Shown here piece by piece: positions 55,985 to 63,232 of a DNA stretch of 64,000 nt. A model generated the notes under the pieces. That model made no database searches. It was not told where the DNA came from and worked only from the letters and a program-made list of their open reading frames with translations. Numbering within the stretch: position 1 is the stretch's first letter; each line of letters begins with the position of its first letter. Source of the DNA: Trichlorobacter ammonificans (GTDB lineage Bacteria; Desulfobacterota; Desulfuromonadia; Geobacterales; Pseudopelobacteraceae); NCBI RefSeq assembly GCF_933509905.1, contig NZ_OW150024.1, positions 2,344,001 through 2,408,000 on the forward strand, read 5' to 3'. A program made the translations under genes and the position numbers.

Positions 55985-56962
55985 TTACGCCTTGCCGGCA
56001 GAGCCCAGCACCGCCTCGTTCTTGTGCTTGATCAGCTTCACCAGCTCCTTGCGGGCTTCTCCCAAGTACTTGCGGGGATCGAACTCCTTGGGGTCCTTGC
56101 CGAAATACTCGCGAACCTTGGCCGTAACCGCCAGACGGCCGTCGGAATCGATGTTGATCTTGCAGACCGCCGACGCCGCAGCCTGACGCAGCTGCTCCTC
56201 CGGCACCCCCACGGCCCCTTCCAGCTTGCCGCCGTTTTTGTTGATCAGGTCAACGTACTCCTGCACCACCGATGAGGCGCCGTGCAGCACGATCGGGAAC
56301 CCGGGAATCCGCTTCTCGCACTCCGCCAGGATATCGAAGCGCAGCGGGGGCACCGGCTGGCCCGGCTTGAACTTGTAGGCGCCGTGGCTGGTGCCGATGG
56401 AAATGGCCAGGGAGTCCACGCCGGTCTTCTTCACGAAATCCTCCACCTCTTCCGGCCGGGTGTAGGTGGAATGCTCGGCGGACACCTCGTCCTCGATACC
56501 GGCCAGCACCCCCAGCTCCCCCTCCACCGTCACATCGTACTTGTGGGCGTACTCCACAACCCGCGAGCACAGCTCTACGTTCTCATCATAGGGCAGGTGG
56601 GAGCCGTCGATCATCACCGAGGAGAAGCCGCTGTCCACACAGGACTTGCACAGCTCGAAGGAGTCGCCGTGGTCGAGGTGCAGGCAGATCGGGATGGTGG
56701 AACCCAGCTCGCGGGCCATCTGCACGGCCCCCATGGCCATGTAGCGCAGCATGGTCTCGTTGGCGTAGCTGCGGGCTCCCTTGGACACCTGGATGATCAC
56801 CGGCGAATTCGTCTCCACGCACCCGACCACGATGGCCTGGAGCTGCTCCAGATTATTGAAATTGTAGGCTGGAATCGCGTATTTCCCCGCCATCGCCTTG
56901 GCGAACATCTCCCGGGTGTTGACCAGACCCAACTCGCTGTAATGCACCTGCCGTTTCTCCAT
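55985..56962 (-). CDS. fba: Class II fructose-bisphosphate aldolase
   Basis: 325 residues. It shows KYAIPAYNFNNLEQLQAIV, IPICLHLDHGDSFELC with the zinc His and catalytic Asp, SSVMIDGSHLPYDENVE, VEGELGVLAGIEDE, SIGTSHGAYKF, PIVLHGASSV and CKINIDSDGRLA. It is the zinc-dependent aldolase of glycolysis and gluconeogenesis. ATG 56962 has AGGAGG upstream. The longer frame to 57010 lacks homology. It is divergent from selU. Confidence 0.96.
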   Translation of the reverse strand: MEKRQVHYSELGLVNTREMFAKAMAGKYAIPAYNFNNLEQLQAIVVGCVETNSPVIIQVSKGARSYANETMLRYMAMGAVQMARELGSTIPICLHLDHGDSFELCKSCVDSGFSSVMIDGSHLPYDENVELCSRVVEYAHKYDVTVEGELGVLAGIEDEVSAEHSTYTRPEEVEDFVKKTGVDSLAISIGTSHGAYKFKPGQPVPPLRFDILAECEKRIPGFPIVLHGASSVVQEYVDLINKNGGKLEGAVGVPEEQLRQAAASAVCKINIDSDGRLAVTAKVREYFGKDPKEFDPRKYLGEARKELVKLIKHKNEAVLGSAGKA

Positions 56963-57116
56963 GACTTCCTCCTGGTAGCGGTATGCCGACATGGCGGTGT
57001 TCCCTTGCAAACTACAGGGAAACAGTGTTTATATGTATCATCGAACACCGGTGATGGCAAGGGCGAACCCCTGGGCGCCATCCAAGATTTCATCCCCCTC
57101 CGGAGTCACCGTTCCC

Positions 57117-58136
57117 ATGCCCCGTTCCGTGCCGTTCAGTCCAGACCTGCTTGCCAGCCACTGCATCATCGATGCCCGTACCCCGCTTGAATTCGCCGAG
57201 GACCATCTGCCCGGCGCCTGCAACGTCCCGATCCTCACCAATGCCGAGCGGGTGGAGATCGGCACCCTCTACAAGCAGCAGGGGCCGCAGATCGCCCGCG
57301 AACGGGGGCTGCAACTCACCTGTCACCGCTTTCCGGCCATTGTTGCCACCATCGCCGAGCTGGCTGCCGGGCGACCGGCACTGGTCTACTGCTGGCGGGG
57401 GGGGCTGCGCAGCGAGTCCGTGGCCCTGCTGCTGGAGATGGCCGGCTATCCGGCGGTAAAGCTGTCCGGCGGCTACAAGGCGTTCCGGGGGGCGGTCAAC
57501 GCCTGCTTCGAAAATTTCCAACCACCGGCGCCGCTGGTGGTGCTGCACGGCATGACCGGTTCGGGTAAAACCGAGTTTCTGCTGCGCCTGGCAGCCAGCG
57601 GCTGGAGCACCGTCGACCTGGAGGGGCTGGCCCGCCACCGGGGGTCGGCCTTCGGCTCCCTGGGACTGGGGGCGCAGCCCAGCCAGAAGCGGTTTGAAAC
57701 CCTGCTCTGGCAGGCATTTCAGCGCTGCACGCCGGGACGTCCCATTGTGCTGGAGGGTGAGAGCAAGCGGATCGGCCGGCTCACCCTGCCGGGTAATCTG
57801 TATGACGTGATGGCGGCAAGCTGCAAGGTCTGGTGCGACGTATCGGTGGAGACCCGGATCGGCCGACTGGCTGCCGAGTATGCGCGGAAGGAGTACCGCC
57901 GCCCCATGGCCGACGCCCTGGAACGGATCAGAAAAAAGCTGGACGGCACCGGTTACGCGGCCCTGCGTCAAGCGCTGGATGCCTGGGATGTGCGGGAGCT
58001 GGCCCACGGCCTGGTGGAACAGTATTACGACCGGCTCTACTACCGGGTGAGGCGGTGGGAACCGGCGGCGACCATCAGCCTGGAGGAGTATGATGCCGCG
58101 GAGCGGCAACTGGACGAGCTCTGCCGACGCCTGTAA
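57117..58136 (+). CDS. selU: tRNA 2-selenouridine synthase
   Basis: About 339 residues. The N-terminal rhodanese domain includes IIDARTPLEFAEDHLPGACNVPILTNAERVEIGTLYKQ and catalytic YCWRGGLRSESVA. The C-terminal P-loop domain has VVLHGMTGSGKTEFL and LEGLARHRGSAFGSLG, IVLEGESKRIGR. It replaces sulfur by selenium in wobble 2-thiouridine, using selenophosphate and geranyl-diphosphate. It implies a selD gene elsewhere. ATG 57117 is chosen from alignment to the family start. Upstream frame overlaps the fba promoter. Confidence 0.95.
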   Translation: MPRSVPFSPDLLASHCIIDARTPLEFAEDHLPGACNVPILTNAERVEIGTLYKQQGPQIARERGLQLTCHRFPAIVATIAELAAGRPALVYCWRGGLRSESVALLLEMAGYPAVKLSGGYKAFRGAVNACFENFQPPAPLVVLHGMTGSGKTEFLLRLAASGWSTVDLEGLARHRGSAFGSLGLGAQPSQKRFETLLWQAFQRCTPGRPIVLEGESKRIGRLTLPGNLYDVMAASCKVWCDVSVETRIGRLAAEYARKEYRRPMADALERIRKKLDGTGYAALRQALDAWDVRELAHGLVEQYYDRLYYRVRRWEPAATISLEEYDAAERQLDELCRRL

Positions 58137-58428
58137 CGCGATGTCCGCTTGGCCGCCGCCAAACTGCCGAAGCCTGCCGTCACCCGCCTGCTGCGGAAAC
58201 AGGCGATTGTTCCGGTTAGATTCTAGTTCAAAGCGCACCACTGTAGTGTGGAAGTAAAAGAGGAGAGGCCATAAGGAGCGCCGGGGGCGTTGTTTAGTTG
58301 TTAAGCAAGCACGGAGTTCGTTGAGAACTAAACTGCGTCCCCATCAAGGCAAAAAAACACGCATCACCTGGCAGGCGAAGCATAACCCGGGCCGTACCCT
58401 ACCCCCGCCCTCCCAAAAGTTCCGGCTG
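58137..58428. other. Intergenic region between selU and the lipoprotein gene
   Basis: 292 bases between convergent genes. I see one weak inverted repeat, GTTTAGTT (58292-58299) and AACTAAAC (58326-58333), and no ORF, RNA or promoter that I can support. Confidence 0.5.
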
Positions 58429-58848
58429 CTACCGCCAGCCGATCGGCTGGTACCCTTTCTCGAACAGGCAGAACTCGACAAAGCGCTTGTATATCGGCGT
58501 CGGCTCCGACGCCTTGAACAGCCCCGACAACAGGGCAACGCTCCCCCCGGCCGCCGCCCCCACCAGGCTACCCCTGCCCACGGCGCCGGTGATGGCCCCC
58601 ACCACGGCGCCGGTGGCACCGCCGACCACCACGGCGGTGCCGGTCCGCTTGGCCAGCTCGGCTGCCCGGTCGTCGTCGGTGCCGGCATCATCGGCCAGCT
58701 TCAGGCAGTGGTCGATCTCCTGCTGCGCTTTCTCTTCGCCGACAGCCTTGTACCGATCATTGGGATACAACACCGGCCGCTGGGCGGCGCACCCGGACAT
58801 GATGCAAAACGCAACCAGCAGCCATAGGGTTTTCGCACTGTTCTTCAT
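58429..58848 (-). CDS. Small glycine-zipper outer-membrane lipoprotein
   Basis: About 139 residues. The signal peptide ends in the lipobox IMSGC. A short polar region (ERY-like NDRYKAVGEEKAQQEIDHCLKLADDAG) is followed by a glycine-zipper helix pair (GTAVVVGGATGAVVGAITGAVGRGSLVGAAAGGSVALLSGLF). The C-terminus PIYKRFVEFCLFEKGYQPIGW is common to many small lipoproteins. Its role is unknown, probably envelope. ATG 58848 has AGGAG upstream. It marks the chromosomal side of the integration hot spot. Confidence 0.85.
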   Translation of the reverse strand: MKNSAKTLWLLVAFCIMSGCAAQRPVLYPNDRYKAVGEEKAQQEIDHCLKLADDAGTDDDRAAELAKRTGTAVVVGGATGAVVGAITGAVGRGSLVGAAAGGSVALLSGLFKASEPTPIYKRFVEFCLFEKGYQPIGWR

Positions 58849-58941
58849 CTCGACTTGCTCCTGAATCAACCATGGATGGGGGAGTGGGCACCGTTACCGT
58901 TTTCATTCTATGCGCAATTCGCCGGCACACTACAAACAAAA

Positions 58942-58965
58942 AAGGATCTGCTTTCGCAAGTCCTT
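58942..58965 (-). terminator. tRNA-type terminator at the outer att end
   Basis: On the minus strand AAGGACTTGC-GAAA-GCAGATCCTT is followed by TTTTGTTTG. It is a sequence relative of the terminator at 59837-59862 that follows the tRNA-Arg end, with the same GAAA loop and flank. Confidence 0.7.
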
Positions 58966-58971
58966 GATTTT

Positions 58972-58982
58972 TGGCACGCCCG
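58972..58982 (-). other. Outer remnant of a tRNA-Arg 3' end (relic att site)
   Basis: TGGCACGCCCG is identical to the acceptor/CCA end at 59866-59876 and is followed outward by a homologous terminator. Inward it is fused directly to integrase codons, which marks a deletion junction. Confidence 0.65.
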
Positions 58983-59066
58983 GTTTTCAGATCTTTCTTT
59001 CTTCCATCGGTATAAACACGGACTACCCATACATCCAGGATATTTCGGGTGTGGAGCAACGCTCAC
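58983..59066 (-). pseudogene. Integrase remnant: first codons only, frameshifted
   Basis: On the minus strand from GTG 59066 the sequence reads VSVAPHPKYPG, then, after one extra base, VWVVRVYTDGRKKDLKTGR. The intact integrase at 59951-61078 starts MSVSPHPKYPGVWIISVYAEGRKKDPKTGK. The DNA aligns almost base for base. Everything after codon 29 is gone, replaced by the tRNA-Arg end and terminator. It is the relic of a related element integrated in the same gene. Confidence 0.85.
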
Positions 59067-59087
59067 GGGTACGACCTCGAAACTCGC

Positions 59088-59116
59088 TTGATACAACCAT
59101 AAAAAAGCACTATATT
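59088..59116 (+). promoter_or_regulatory. Promoter of the toxin-antitoxin operon
   Basis: TTGATA (59088-59093), a 17-base spacer and TATATT (59111-59116) are followed by a strong GAAAGGGGGA ribosome-binding site and ATG 59139. It starts just after the integrase remnant. Antitoxin autoregulation is expected in this family, but no clear operator palindrome is seen. Confidence 0.65.
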
Positions 59117-59138
59117 TAGGACTCGAAAGGGGGATGCC

Positions 59139-59384
59139 ATGCAACGTATCTATGCAAGCTCTTCAGCTAGTATCAGCGACCTGAAAAAGAATCCTTCCGG
59201 CATCATCAGCCAGGCTCACGGTGAACCTGTTGCCATACTCAATCACAATCGGCCTACCGCCTATCTTCTTCCGGCAGAAACCTTTGAACTGATCATGGAG
59301 CAGCTTGACGACCTCGAACTTATGCGCCTGGTCCGTGATCGCCAATCTGAAGCAACGGTCAAGGTGAAACTCGATGAGTTATAG
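59139..59384 (+). CDS. RelB/StbD (Phd/YefM-type) antitoxin
   Basis: 81 residues. The N-terminus IYASSSASISDLKKNPSGIISQAHGEPVAILNHNRPTAYLLPAETFELIMEQL is the DNA-binding Phd/YefM fold of StbD/RelB antitoxins. The C-terminal tail (LMRLVRDRQSEATVKVKLDEL) would wrap the toxin. The toxin gene begins 11 bases inside it, the normal coupling for type II systems. Its codon use and lower GC differ from the host genes. It lies between integrase and protease relics of a decayed element. Confidence 0.93.
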   Translation: MQRIYASSSASISDLKKNPSGIISQAHGEPVAILNHNRPTAYLLPAETFELIMEQLDDLELMRLVRDRQSEATVKVKLDEL

Positions 59385-59658
59385 CCTTGAATTCAAGGAG
59401 TCCGCGCTTAAGGAATGGCGCAAGCTTGACAGCAGTATCAGGGAACAGTTCAAGAAACGCCTGGAAGAACGCCTTGAAAACCCTCGTGTAGAATCTGCCC
59501 GCCTTTCCGGCATGCCTGATTGTTACAAGATCAAGCTCCGCAGCTCAAGTTTTCGTCTCGTGTACCAGGTTTTCGACAATCGCTTGGTAGTTACCGTTGT
59601 TGCTCTCAGCAAGCGTGAGAATAATCTTGTCTATCGCTTGGCCAAAGATCGGACATAG
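59374..59658 (+). CDS. RelE/StbE-type toxin
   Basis: 94 residues. YSLEFKESALKEWRKLDSSIREQFKKRLEERLENP, RLSGMPDCYKIKLRSSSFRLVYQVFDNRLVVTVVALSKRENNLVY is the compact RelE fold. The basic residues K52, R56, R61 and the C-terminal R/Y region typical of ribosome-dependent mRNA interferases are kept. The reading frame is intact. It probably cleaves mRNA in the ribosomal A-site when the antitoxin is degraded. Confidence 0.93.
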   Translation: MSYSLEFKESALKEWRKLDSSIREQFKKRLEERLENPRVESARLSGMPDCYKIKLRSSSFRLVYQVFDNRLVVTVVALSKRENNLVYRLAKDRT

Positions 59659-59660
59659 GA

Positions 59661-59712
59661 TCAGTTCCAGCGTATCTCTTTCCTGCTCAGATCAACCGTA
59701 TACTCACCCTTT
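59661..59712 (-). pseudogene. C-terminal remnant of a second retropepsin-like gene
   Basis: The minus strand reads SPVKGEYTVDLSRKEIRWN then TGA at 59661. The intact prophage protease ends FNYTVDLSRKEIRWN, and the DNA (AGTTCCAGCGTAT.TCTTT.CTGCTCAG) matches that at 61081-61115. Upstream codons are diverged or lost. It lies three bases after the toxin stop codon. Confidence 0.85.
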
Positions 59713-59836
59713 ACCGGGGAGGTCACGCTCCCATGACTATCCCCGCTCCTTCTATGAGGTGAATCAGGGACACTATATCTTGTGGTGGCCTGATTTTCGC
59801 CCACCCTCCCAATGCACCAACATGTACCACAAAACA

Positions 59837-59862
59837 AAAGGGCCTACTTTCGTAGACCCTTT
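59837..59862 (-). terminator. Terminator following the tRNA-Arg 3' end
   Basis: On the minus strand AAAGGGTCTAC-GAAA-GTAGGCCCTTTTG is a good stem with T-run directly after the tRNA-Arg CCA end. It matches 58942-58965 in layout. Confidence 0.8.
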
Positions 59863-59865
59863 AAA

Positions 59866-59910
<45 letters not shown>

Positions 59911-59950
59911 TTTCAAGCACTTAATTGCAAAAGCCTGCTATCTCTTGTTT

Positions 59951-61078
59951 TTATCTCTTGTTGCCGTTGCGCAATGCACCTCTGCCTAGCTTTTCAATCT
60001 CTGATCCCAGGAACTCATTTGCAAGCCTGCTGTAAATCTCCGTTGTCGTGATCGAGCTGTGACCCAGCATCAACTGCAGCGCCCTTGGGGAAACCCCTGA
60101 CATGATGCTGTGTGTCCCAAAGGCATGCCGCAGTAGGTGAAGATGCACATTCGGCACCCCTGCTGCTGTTGCCGCTCTCGATAGCGCTTTTTTCACATGA
60201 TCGTATGCCTGTCCCGTCATTGGGTTCGGAAACAGTAGGCCGCCAGCTATCCGCTTCCTCAAATACACCTTCAGCTTGCGGTGTATCGGCACGATACGCT
60301 GCTTATTGCCCTTTCCCCTGACCACCATATACCCCTGATCAACAAAAACGTCCCTGGAAGTCAAATTTAAAACTTCCGACCTCCTCAGGCCCGCGTAATA
60401 GCTTGCTGCGAAAATCGCCCGATACTGCCGCTCTGCCTTCCTCAGAATTCTCACTACGTTGTGCCTGGTTAAAATTACCGGCATCGGCGCTGCTGTGTGC
60501 TTCTGTCCCCATCCCTTGATTTTGAATGGGAGTGGCGCTGCCAAGTTTATTTCTGGCCGTGCCATCCAGGAGCAAAAGGCGGATAGGTACACCAGCTCCT
60601 TCGTGATCGTCCGCTTTTTTACCGGCTTTCTCTTTTTCGACTCCTCCGGCGTATCTGCTTCTGGCCCCTGCCCCGGTTTCCCTGGCAGGTATCTGTCAGA
60701 CAGCCGTTTTGTTTTGTACTGCTCCACCATGGCCGCCGTGATCTGGACGGGGCGCAGCTTCCCAAAGGTTGGCCCCAGGTGCCGCCGCCATATCCTCAGG
60801 AAATCCGTTACCGTCGTGCTTGACGCATGATTCCGGTAGTACTCCAGGAACTTCGGCAATGCCTCATCAAGTGTTGGTGCCAGCAGCCTGGGCGATTCCC
60901 CCCGGTGGCCCTTCTTTATCTCTGCTTCGAAGATCCGGGCACCGGCCTCATCCCCCTCGTGCAGGATCCTCAACCTCTTGTTGCTCGGCTTCCCTGTCTT
61001 GGGATCCTTTTTCCTTCCCTCGGCATAGACGCTGATAATCCATACTCCGGGGTATTTCGGATGTGGCGAAACGCTCAT
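59951..61078 (-). CDS. int: Tyrosine recombinase (prophage integrase)
   Basis: 375 residues. A short N-terminal region (SPHPKYPGVWIISVYAEGRKKDPKTGK) resembles the arm/AP2-like part of phage integrases. A SAM-like core-binding domain covers about residues 70-190. The catalytic domain has R232 (GLRRSE), a Lys near 257 (RGKGNKQR), H314-x-x-R317 (HLLR), H340 (LGHSS) and nucleophile Y349 (EIYSRL), so it should be active. It inserts the element in the tRNA-Arg(TCT) gene whose 3' half lies 41 bases from its stop. The retropepsin gene ends two bases upstream of its start. Confidence 0.95.
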   Translation of the reverse strand: MSVSPHPKYPGVWIISVYAEGRKKDPKTGKPSNKRLRILHEGDEAGARIFEAEIKKGHRGESPRLLAPTLDEALPKFLEYYRNHASSTTVTDFLRIWRRHLGPTFGKLRPVQITAAMVEQYKTKRLSDRYLPGKPGQGPEADTPEESKKRKPVKKRTITKELVYLSAFCSWMARPEINLAAPLPFKIKGWGQKHTAAPMPVILTRHNVVRILRKAERQYRAIFAASYYAGLRRSEVLNLTSRDVFVDQGYMVVRGKGNKQRIVPIHRKLKVYLRKRIAGGLLFPNPMTGQAYDHVKKALSRAATAAGVPNVHLHLLRHAFGTHSIMSGVSPRALQLMLGHSSITTTEIYSRLANEFLGSEIEKLGRGALRNGNKR

Positions 61079-61079
61079 T

Positions 61080-61898
61080 TTAGTTCCAGCGTATTTCTTT
61101 TCTGCTCAGGTCTACCGTGTAATTGAAGTTCTTCAAAAACCTCATGCCGAGTAGTCCGTGGTGTTTTTGCGGCATCACTGTCGGCATTACGCTTATTTCA
61201 AAGTTGTGCACTGCTGCCGGTCCCACTGACAGCTCTTCAACGACACTTCGCAGGTTTGCAACCGTTCTCCCGTCGGCTACTACTGCGTATGATCTGCCTA
61301 TGCCCTGGAGGTTCATCTGTCGCGCTACGTCATAATGTACTGTTACGCCTGTTGCTCCGGTATCCATCAACATCCATAGTTCGTGAATCACGCCCCCGTT
61401 TCGTATTTTTACCGGCACGTACACGTGATCGTTATCGATAACTACTTTTGTCACTGCCTTTTTGTTCTTGTTCCCTTCGCCTCTTTCCTCAACTGATTTC
61501 GCGTCTCTTGGTATGCTCTCCGGATTGTCGGTAAACGACACTACTCCGCGCTTGTCAATGTATTGGTACAGCTTTCCCTTCTCTCCTCTGTACTGCGCTA
61601 TGTTATCTATTGTTGATGGTTGCTTTATAATTGTTTGTGGCTTTCTGTATTCTAATGCTTCCCCTGTTTCGCCTTTTATTTCTTTTTGTATGCCTCTGGT
61701 ATTATCACTTGTACTTTCGATTTTATTTATATTATCTGATGTTTGCTGCACTTGTCTTCTCAGTCTGTCTAACTCTTCATCTGTGAATATTAGTCTCTTT
61801 ATGTCAACAAAGTACAATATCGCTCCCAGCGATACGATTAATACAACCATCAGCGCTGCATTTGCGATTGCGCTTCCTTCATCCTCGCTTCGTCTCAT
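61080..61898 (-). CDS. Membrane-anchored retropepsin-like aspartic protease of the prophage
   Basis: 272 residues. A transmembrane helix (residues 12-31, IANAALMVVLIVSLGAILYF) is followed by a coiled-coil linker (38-85). A DUF4124-like strand pair KLYQYIDKRGVVSFTDNPESIP lies at 110-130. A single-domain clan AA protease covers 155-272: active-site DTGATGVTV (D179), flap region YAVVADG and the psi-loop motif HGLLGMRFL. Such one-domain enzymes work as dimers. The active part would face the periplasm. It lies between integrase and repressor in the same strand. Its role for a filamentous phage is unknown. It could process coat or secretion proteins. Confidence 0.85.
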   Translation of the reverse strand: MRRSEDEGSAIANAALMVVLIVSLGAILYFVDIKRLIFTDEELDRLRRQVQQTSDNINKIESTSDNTRGIQKEIKGETGEALEYRKPQTIIKQPSTIDNIAQYRGEKGKLYQYIDKRGVVSFTDNPESIPRDAKSVEERGEGNKNKKAVTKVVIDNDHVYVPVKIRNGGVIHELWMLMDTGATGVTVHYDVARQMNLQGIGRSYAVVADGRTVANLRSVVEELSVGPAAVHNFEISVMPTVMPQKHHGLLGMRFLKNFNYTVDLSRKEIRWN

Positions 61899-62275
61899 GC
61901 TGCTTCCTTCTCCTGCTTTTCCTTCATCAGCTCCCTGAGCAGTTTCTCTTTCTGAACGCTAAGGCGAATATCCTCCTGCGTGTCAGCGTCCATGCTTTCC
62001 ATCATCTGGATCACCGCTTCGATGGTTGGGGTTTTTGCCTTAACATGACATTCTGTTTCACCCGTCATGACATAATCAAAGTCCCATCCCTTCTCTTTGC
62101 ATAGCCAGTACACTTCTTCTGTCGGCGTGGAATTCCTCTTCTTTCTCTGCGCAAACGTCGATTGCGTGAACCCCAGCATTTCCGCCAGTACGATCTCCCT
62201 CTTTTCTCCAGACACTTCCCTCAACCGCGAAACAACATCCACGAAATCACTTTTTGTCATTTTTAATCTTGACAT
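61895..62275 (-). CDS. CI-type prophage repressor
   Basis: About 126 residues. SDFVDVVSRLREVSGEKREIVLAEMLGFTQSTFAQRKKRNSTPTEEVYWLCKEKGWDFDYVMTG is the helix-turn-helix domain of phage CI repressors (Phage_CI_repr/Bac_CI type). The rest is a helical, Lys/Glu-rich tail, without the LexA-like autocleavage domain. ATG 62275 (MSRLKMTK) is preceded by GGAAG. An earlier frame start at 62308 lacks a ribosome-binding site. It overlaps the protease gene by four bases, and diverges from the plus-strand operon at a promoter it probably controls. Confidence 0.85.
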   Translation of the reverse strand: MSRLKMTKSDFVDVVSRLREVSGEKREIVLAEMLGFTQSTFAQRKKRNSTPTEEVYWLCKEKGWDFDYVMTGETECHVKAKTPTIEAVIQMMESMDADTQEDIRLSVQKEKLLRELMKEKQEKEAA

Positions 62276-62296
62276 TTTGTCATCTTCCTTTATAAC
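62269..62296 (+). promoter_or_regulatory. Rightward prophage promoter overlapping a candidate repressor operator
   Basis: TTGACA (62269-62274), a 16-base spacer and TATAAC (62291-62296) form a near-consensus promoter for the small-gene operon. TGACA-TTT-TGTCA (62270-62282) is a dyad covering the -35 and the repressor start codon. Another TGTCA half-site lies at 62255-62259. This layout would let repressor binding block rightward genes and its own translation region. Confidence 0.6.
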
Positions 62297-62328
62297 CCGC
62301 ATTAACACATCATCTTTGGGCGGTCGCC

Positions 62329-62517
62329 GTGGACGAACTTCTTCGCAACATACTTTCCGAACTCCGGGCTATCCGCTCGGCCCTCGATGCTCAGGCCGCA
62401 CCAGTCCGGACCGAATACTACCGTCAGCTTGCGAGTAGCCCCCTGACGCCTGAATCCGTTCAGCGTCACAACTCGGCCGTTCTCAAGCGTCAGCGTCAGA
62501 AGGTGTCTCGTGCCTAA
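62329..62517 (+). CDS. Small prophage protein of unknown function
   Basis: 62 residues from GTG 62329: VDELLRNILSELRAIRSALDAQ is an amphipathic helix, followed by a basic C-terminus (LKRQRQKVSRA). It is the first gene after the rightward promoter, 32 bases from the -10. No good ribosome-binding site is seen. A minus-strand frame over the same bases is a competing interpretation. The next gene overlaps its end, favouring this reading. Confidence 0.5.
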   Translation: MDELLRNILSELRAIRSALDAQAAPVRTEYYRQLASSPLTPESVQRHNSAVLKRQRQKVSRA

Positions 62518-62719
62518 GATCGCTTTCATGAGGCGCTGCCGTCGGTGTGGCCAGTCTGTCTATGTTTTTGACGTTGACAAGAAAGGTGTCTGTTCAGCCT
62601 GCCGTCGTTTGCCTGTTGTTGCCTTTGCGGCTGGTCTCATTGCTCTCATTACTGGCTTTCGTATCCTCAGGCGTTCTTTTGCACCCTCTGCCCCTGTTTC
62701 TGAGGAGTCGCCGCCATGA
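62510..62719 (+). CDS. Small zinc-ribbon protein with one membrane helix
   Basis: 69 residues. Two CxxC pairs (RRCRRCGQSVYVFD, VCSACRRLP) make a zinc ribbon, then LPVVAFAAGLIALITGFRIL is a transmembrane helix and a Pro/Ser-rich tail follows. GTG 62510 has GAAGGTG before it. ATG 62528 is an alternative. It is four-base coupled to the next gene. It could be a membrane-associated phage morphogenesis or regulatory protein. Function unknown. Confidence 0.6.
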   Translation: MPKIAFMRRCRRCGQSVYVFDVDKKGVCSACRRLPVVAFAAGLIALITGFRILRRSFAPSAPVSEESPP

Positions 62720-62955
62720 CGTCTCAATCTATGCCATCTGGCGAATTTCGCTGTAGCAAAAATCGTGGCCGCCCGAAATCGGCTGATCCGCTCATCTTCA
62801 AAACCGTTGGCCTGACTCAGGCGCAATGGGACTGGCTGTCCCTGTGGGCCTTCACCGGCAACCCGTCTCGCCTGCTCTCCGAACTCCTGGACCGTGCCAT
62901 GAAGTTTTGGCCTGCCGGGCCGTTCCTGTTTGGACACCGGAGGAAATCGCAATGA
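62716..62955 (+). CDS. Small prophage protein, possible DNA-binding
   Basis: 79 residues. Basic N-terminus (FRCSKNRGRPKSADPLIFKTVGLTQAQWDWLSLWA) with an AT-hook-like GRPK. A helix (NPSRLLSELLDRAMKFW) follows. The RPxxxDPLxFKTVGLT... layout suggests a ribbon-helix-helix type regulator but this is weak. The ATG overlaps the stop of the previous gene (ATGA). The stem-loop block begins at its end. Confidence 0.55.
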   Translation: MTSQSMPSGEFRCSKNRGRPKSADPLIFKTVGLTQAQWDWLSLWAFTGNPSRLLSELLDRAMKFWPAGPFLFGHRRKSQ

Positions 62956-62957
62956 AC

Positions 62958-63208
62958 CTTGTCAACAAGTCCACATACCTCGCCGGTCGGCTAGCTCCCC
63001 ACGAGCTAGACCGGCGTGCGTCTGTGGACCCTGTTGACAAGAATGTCTCACCGGCGCCGCCTGCCCTTTCCCCCCGCCTTTTTGCCGTTCGCCTTTTGGT
63101 CCGTCCGGGCGGTTTGACGCCTTCAGGCGTCACCCGTCCGGACGGATCGGTTTGGGGGGTCAGTCGGGGTTATAGTATCACCCCGACTAACTGCAACTTT
63201 TTGCAGTT
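62958..63208 (+). other. Stem-loop block resembling a filamentous-phage intergenic (origin/packaging) region
   Basis: Four hairpins in a row. (1) 62958-63041: outer arms CTTGTCAACA..GTCCACA and TGTGGAC..TGTTGACAAG around inner arms CGCCGGTC..CTAGCTC / GAGCTAG.CCGGCG. (2) 63101-63145: CCGTCCGG..TTTGACGCC-TTCA-GGCGTCA..CCGTCCGGACGG type. (3) 63162-63188: AGTCGGGGT / ACCCCGACT, perfect. (4) 63189-63208: AACTGCAA-cttt-TTGCAGTT then TTGC. A frame (62952-63236) is open through it, but its translation is not protein-like. The block is upstream of the replication initiator, as in Ff-type phages. Confidence 0.65.
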
Positions 63209-63232
63209 TTGCTCCCTGCCGGTGGTGATGTC

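Noticed and set aside
58757-59144. Two overlapping minus-strand frames taken as independent genes
   Set aside because: They are the two frames of the frameshifted integrase remnant, running on into non-coding sequence.
62302-62529. 75-residue minus-strand frame (MKAILGTRHLL...)
   Set aside because: It overlaps the plus-strand promoter-driven operon. The plus-strand reading has promoter and coupling support. I cannot fully exclude it.
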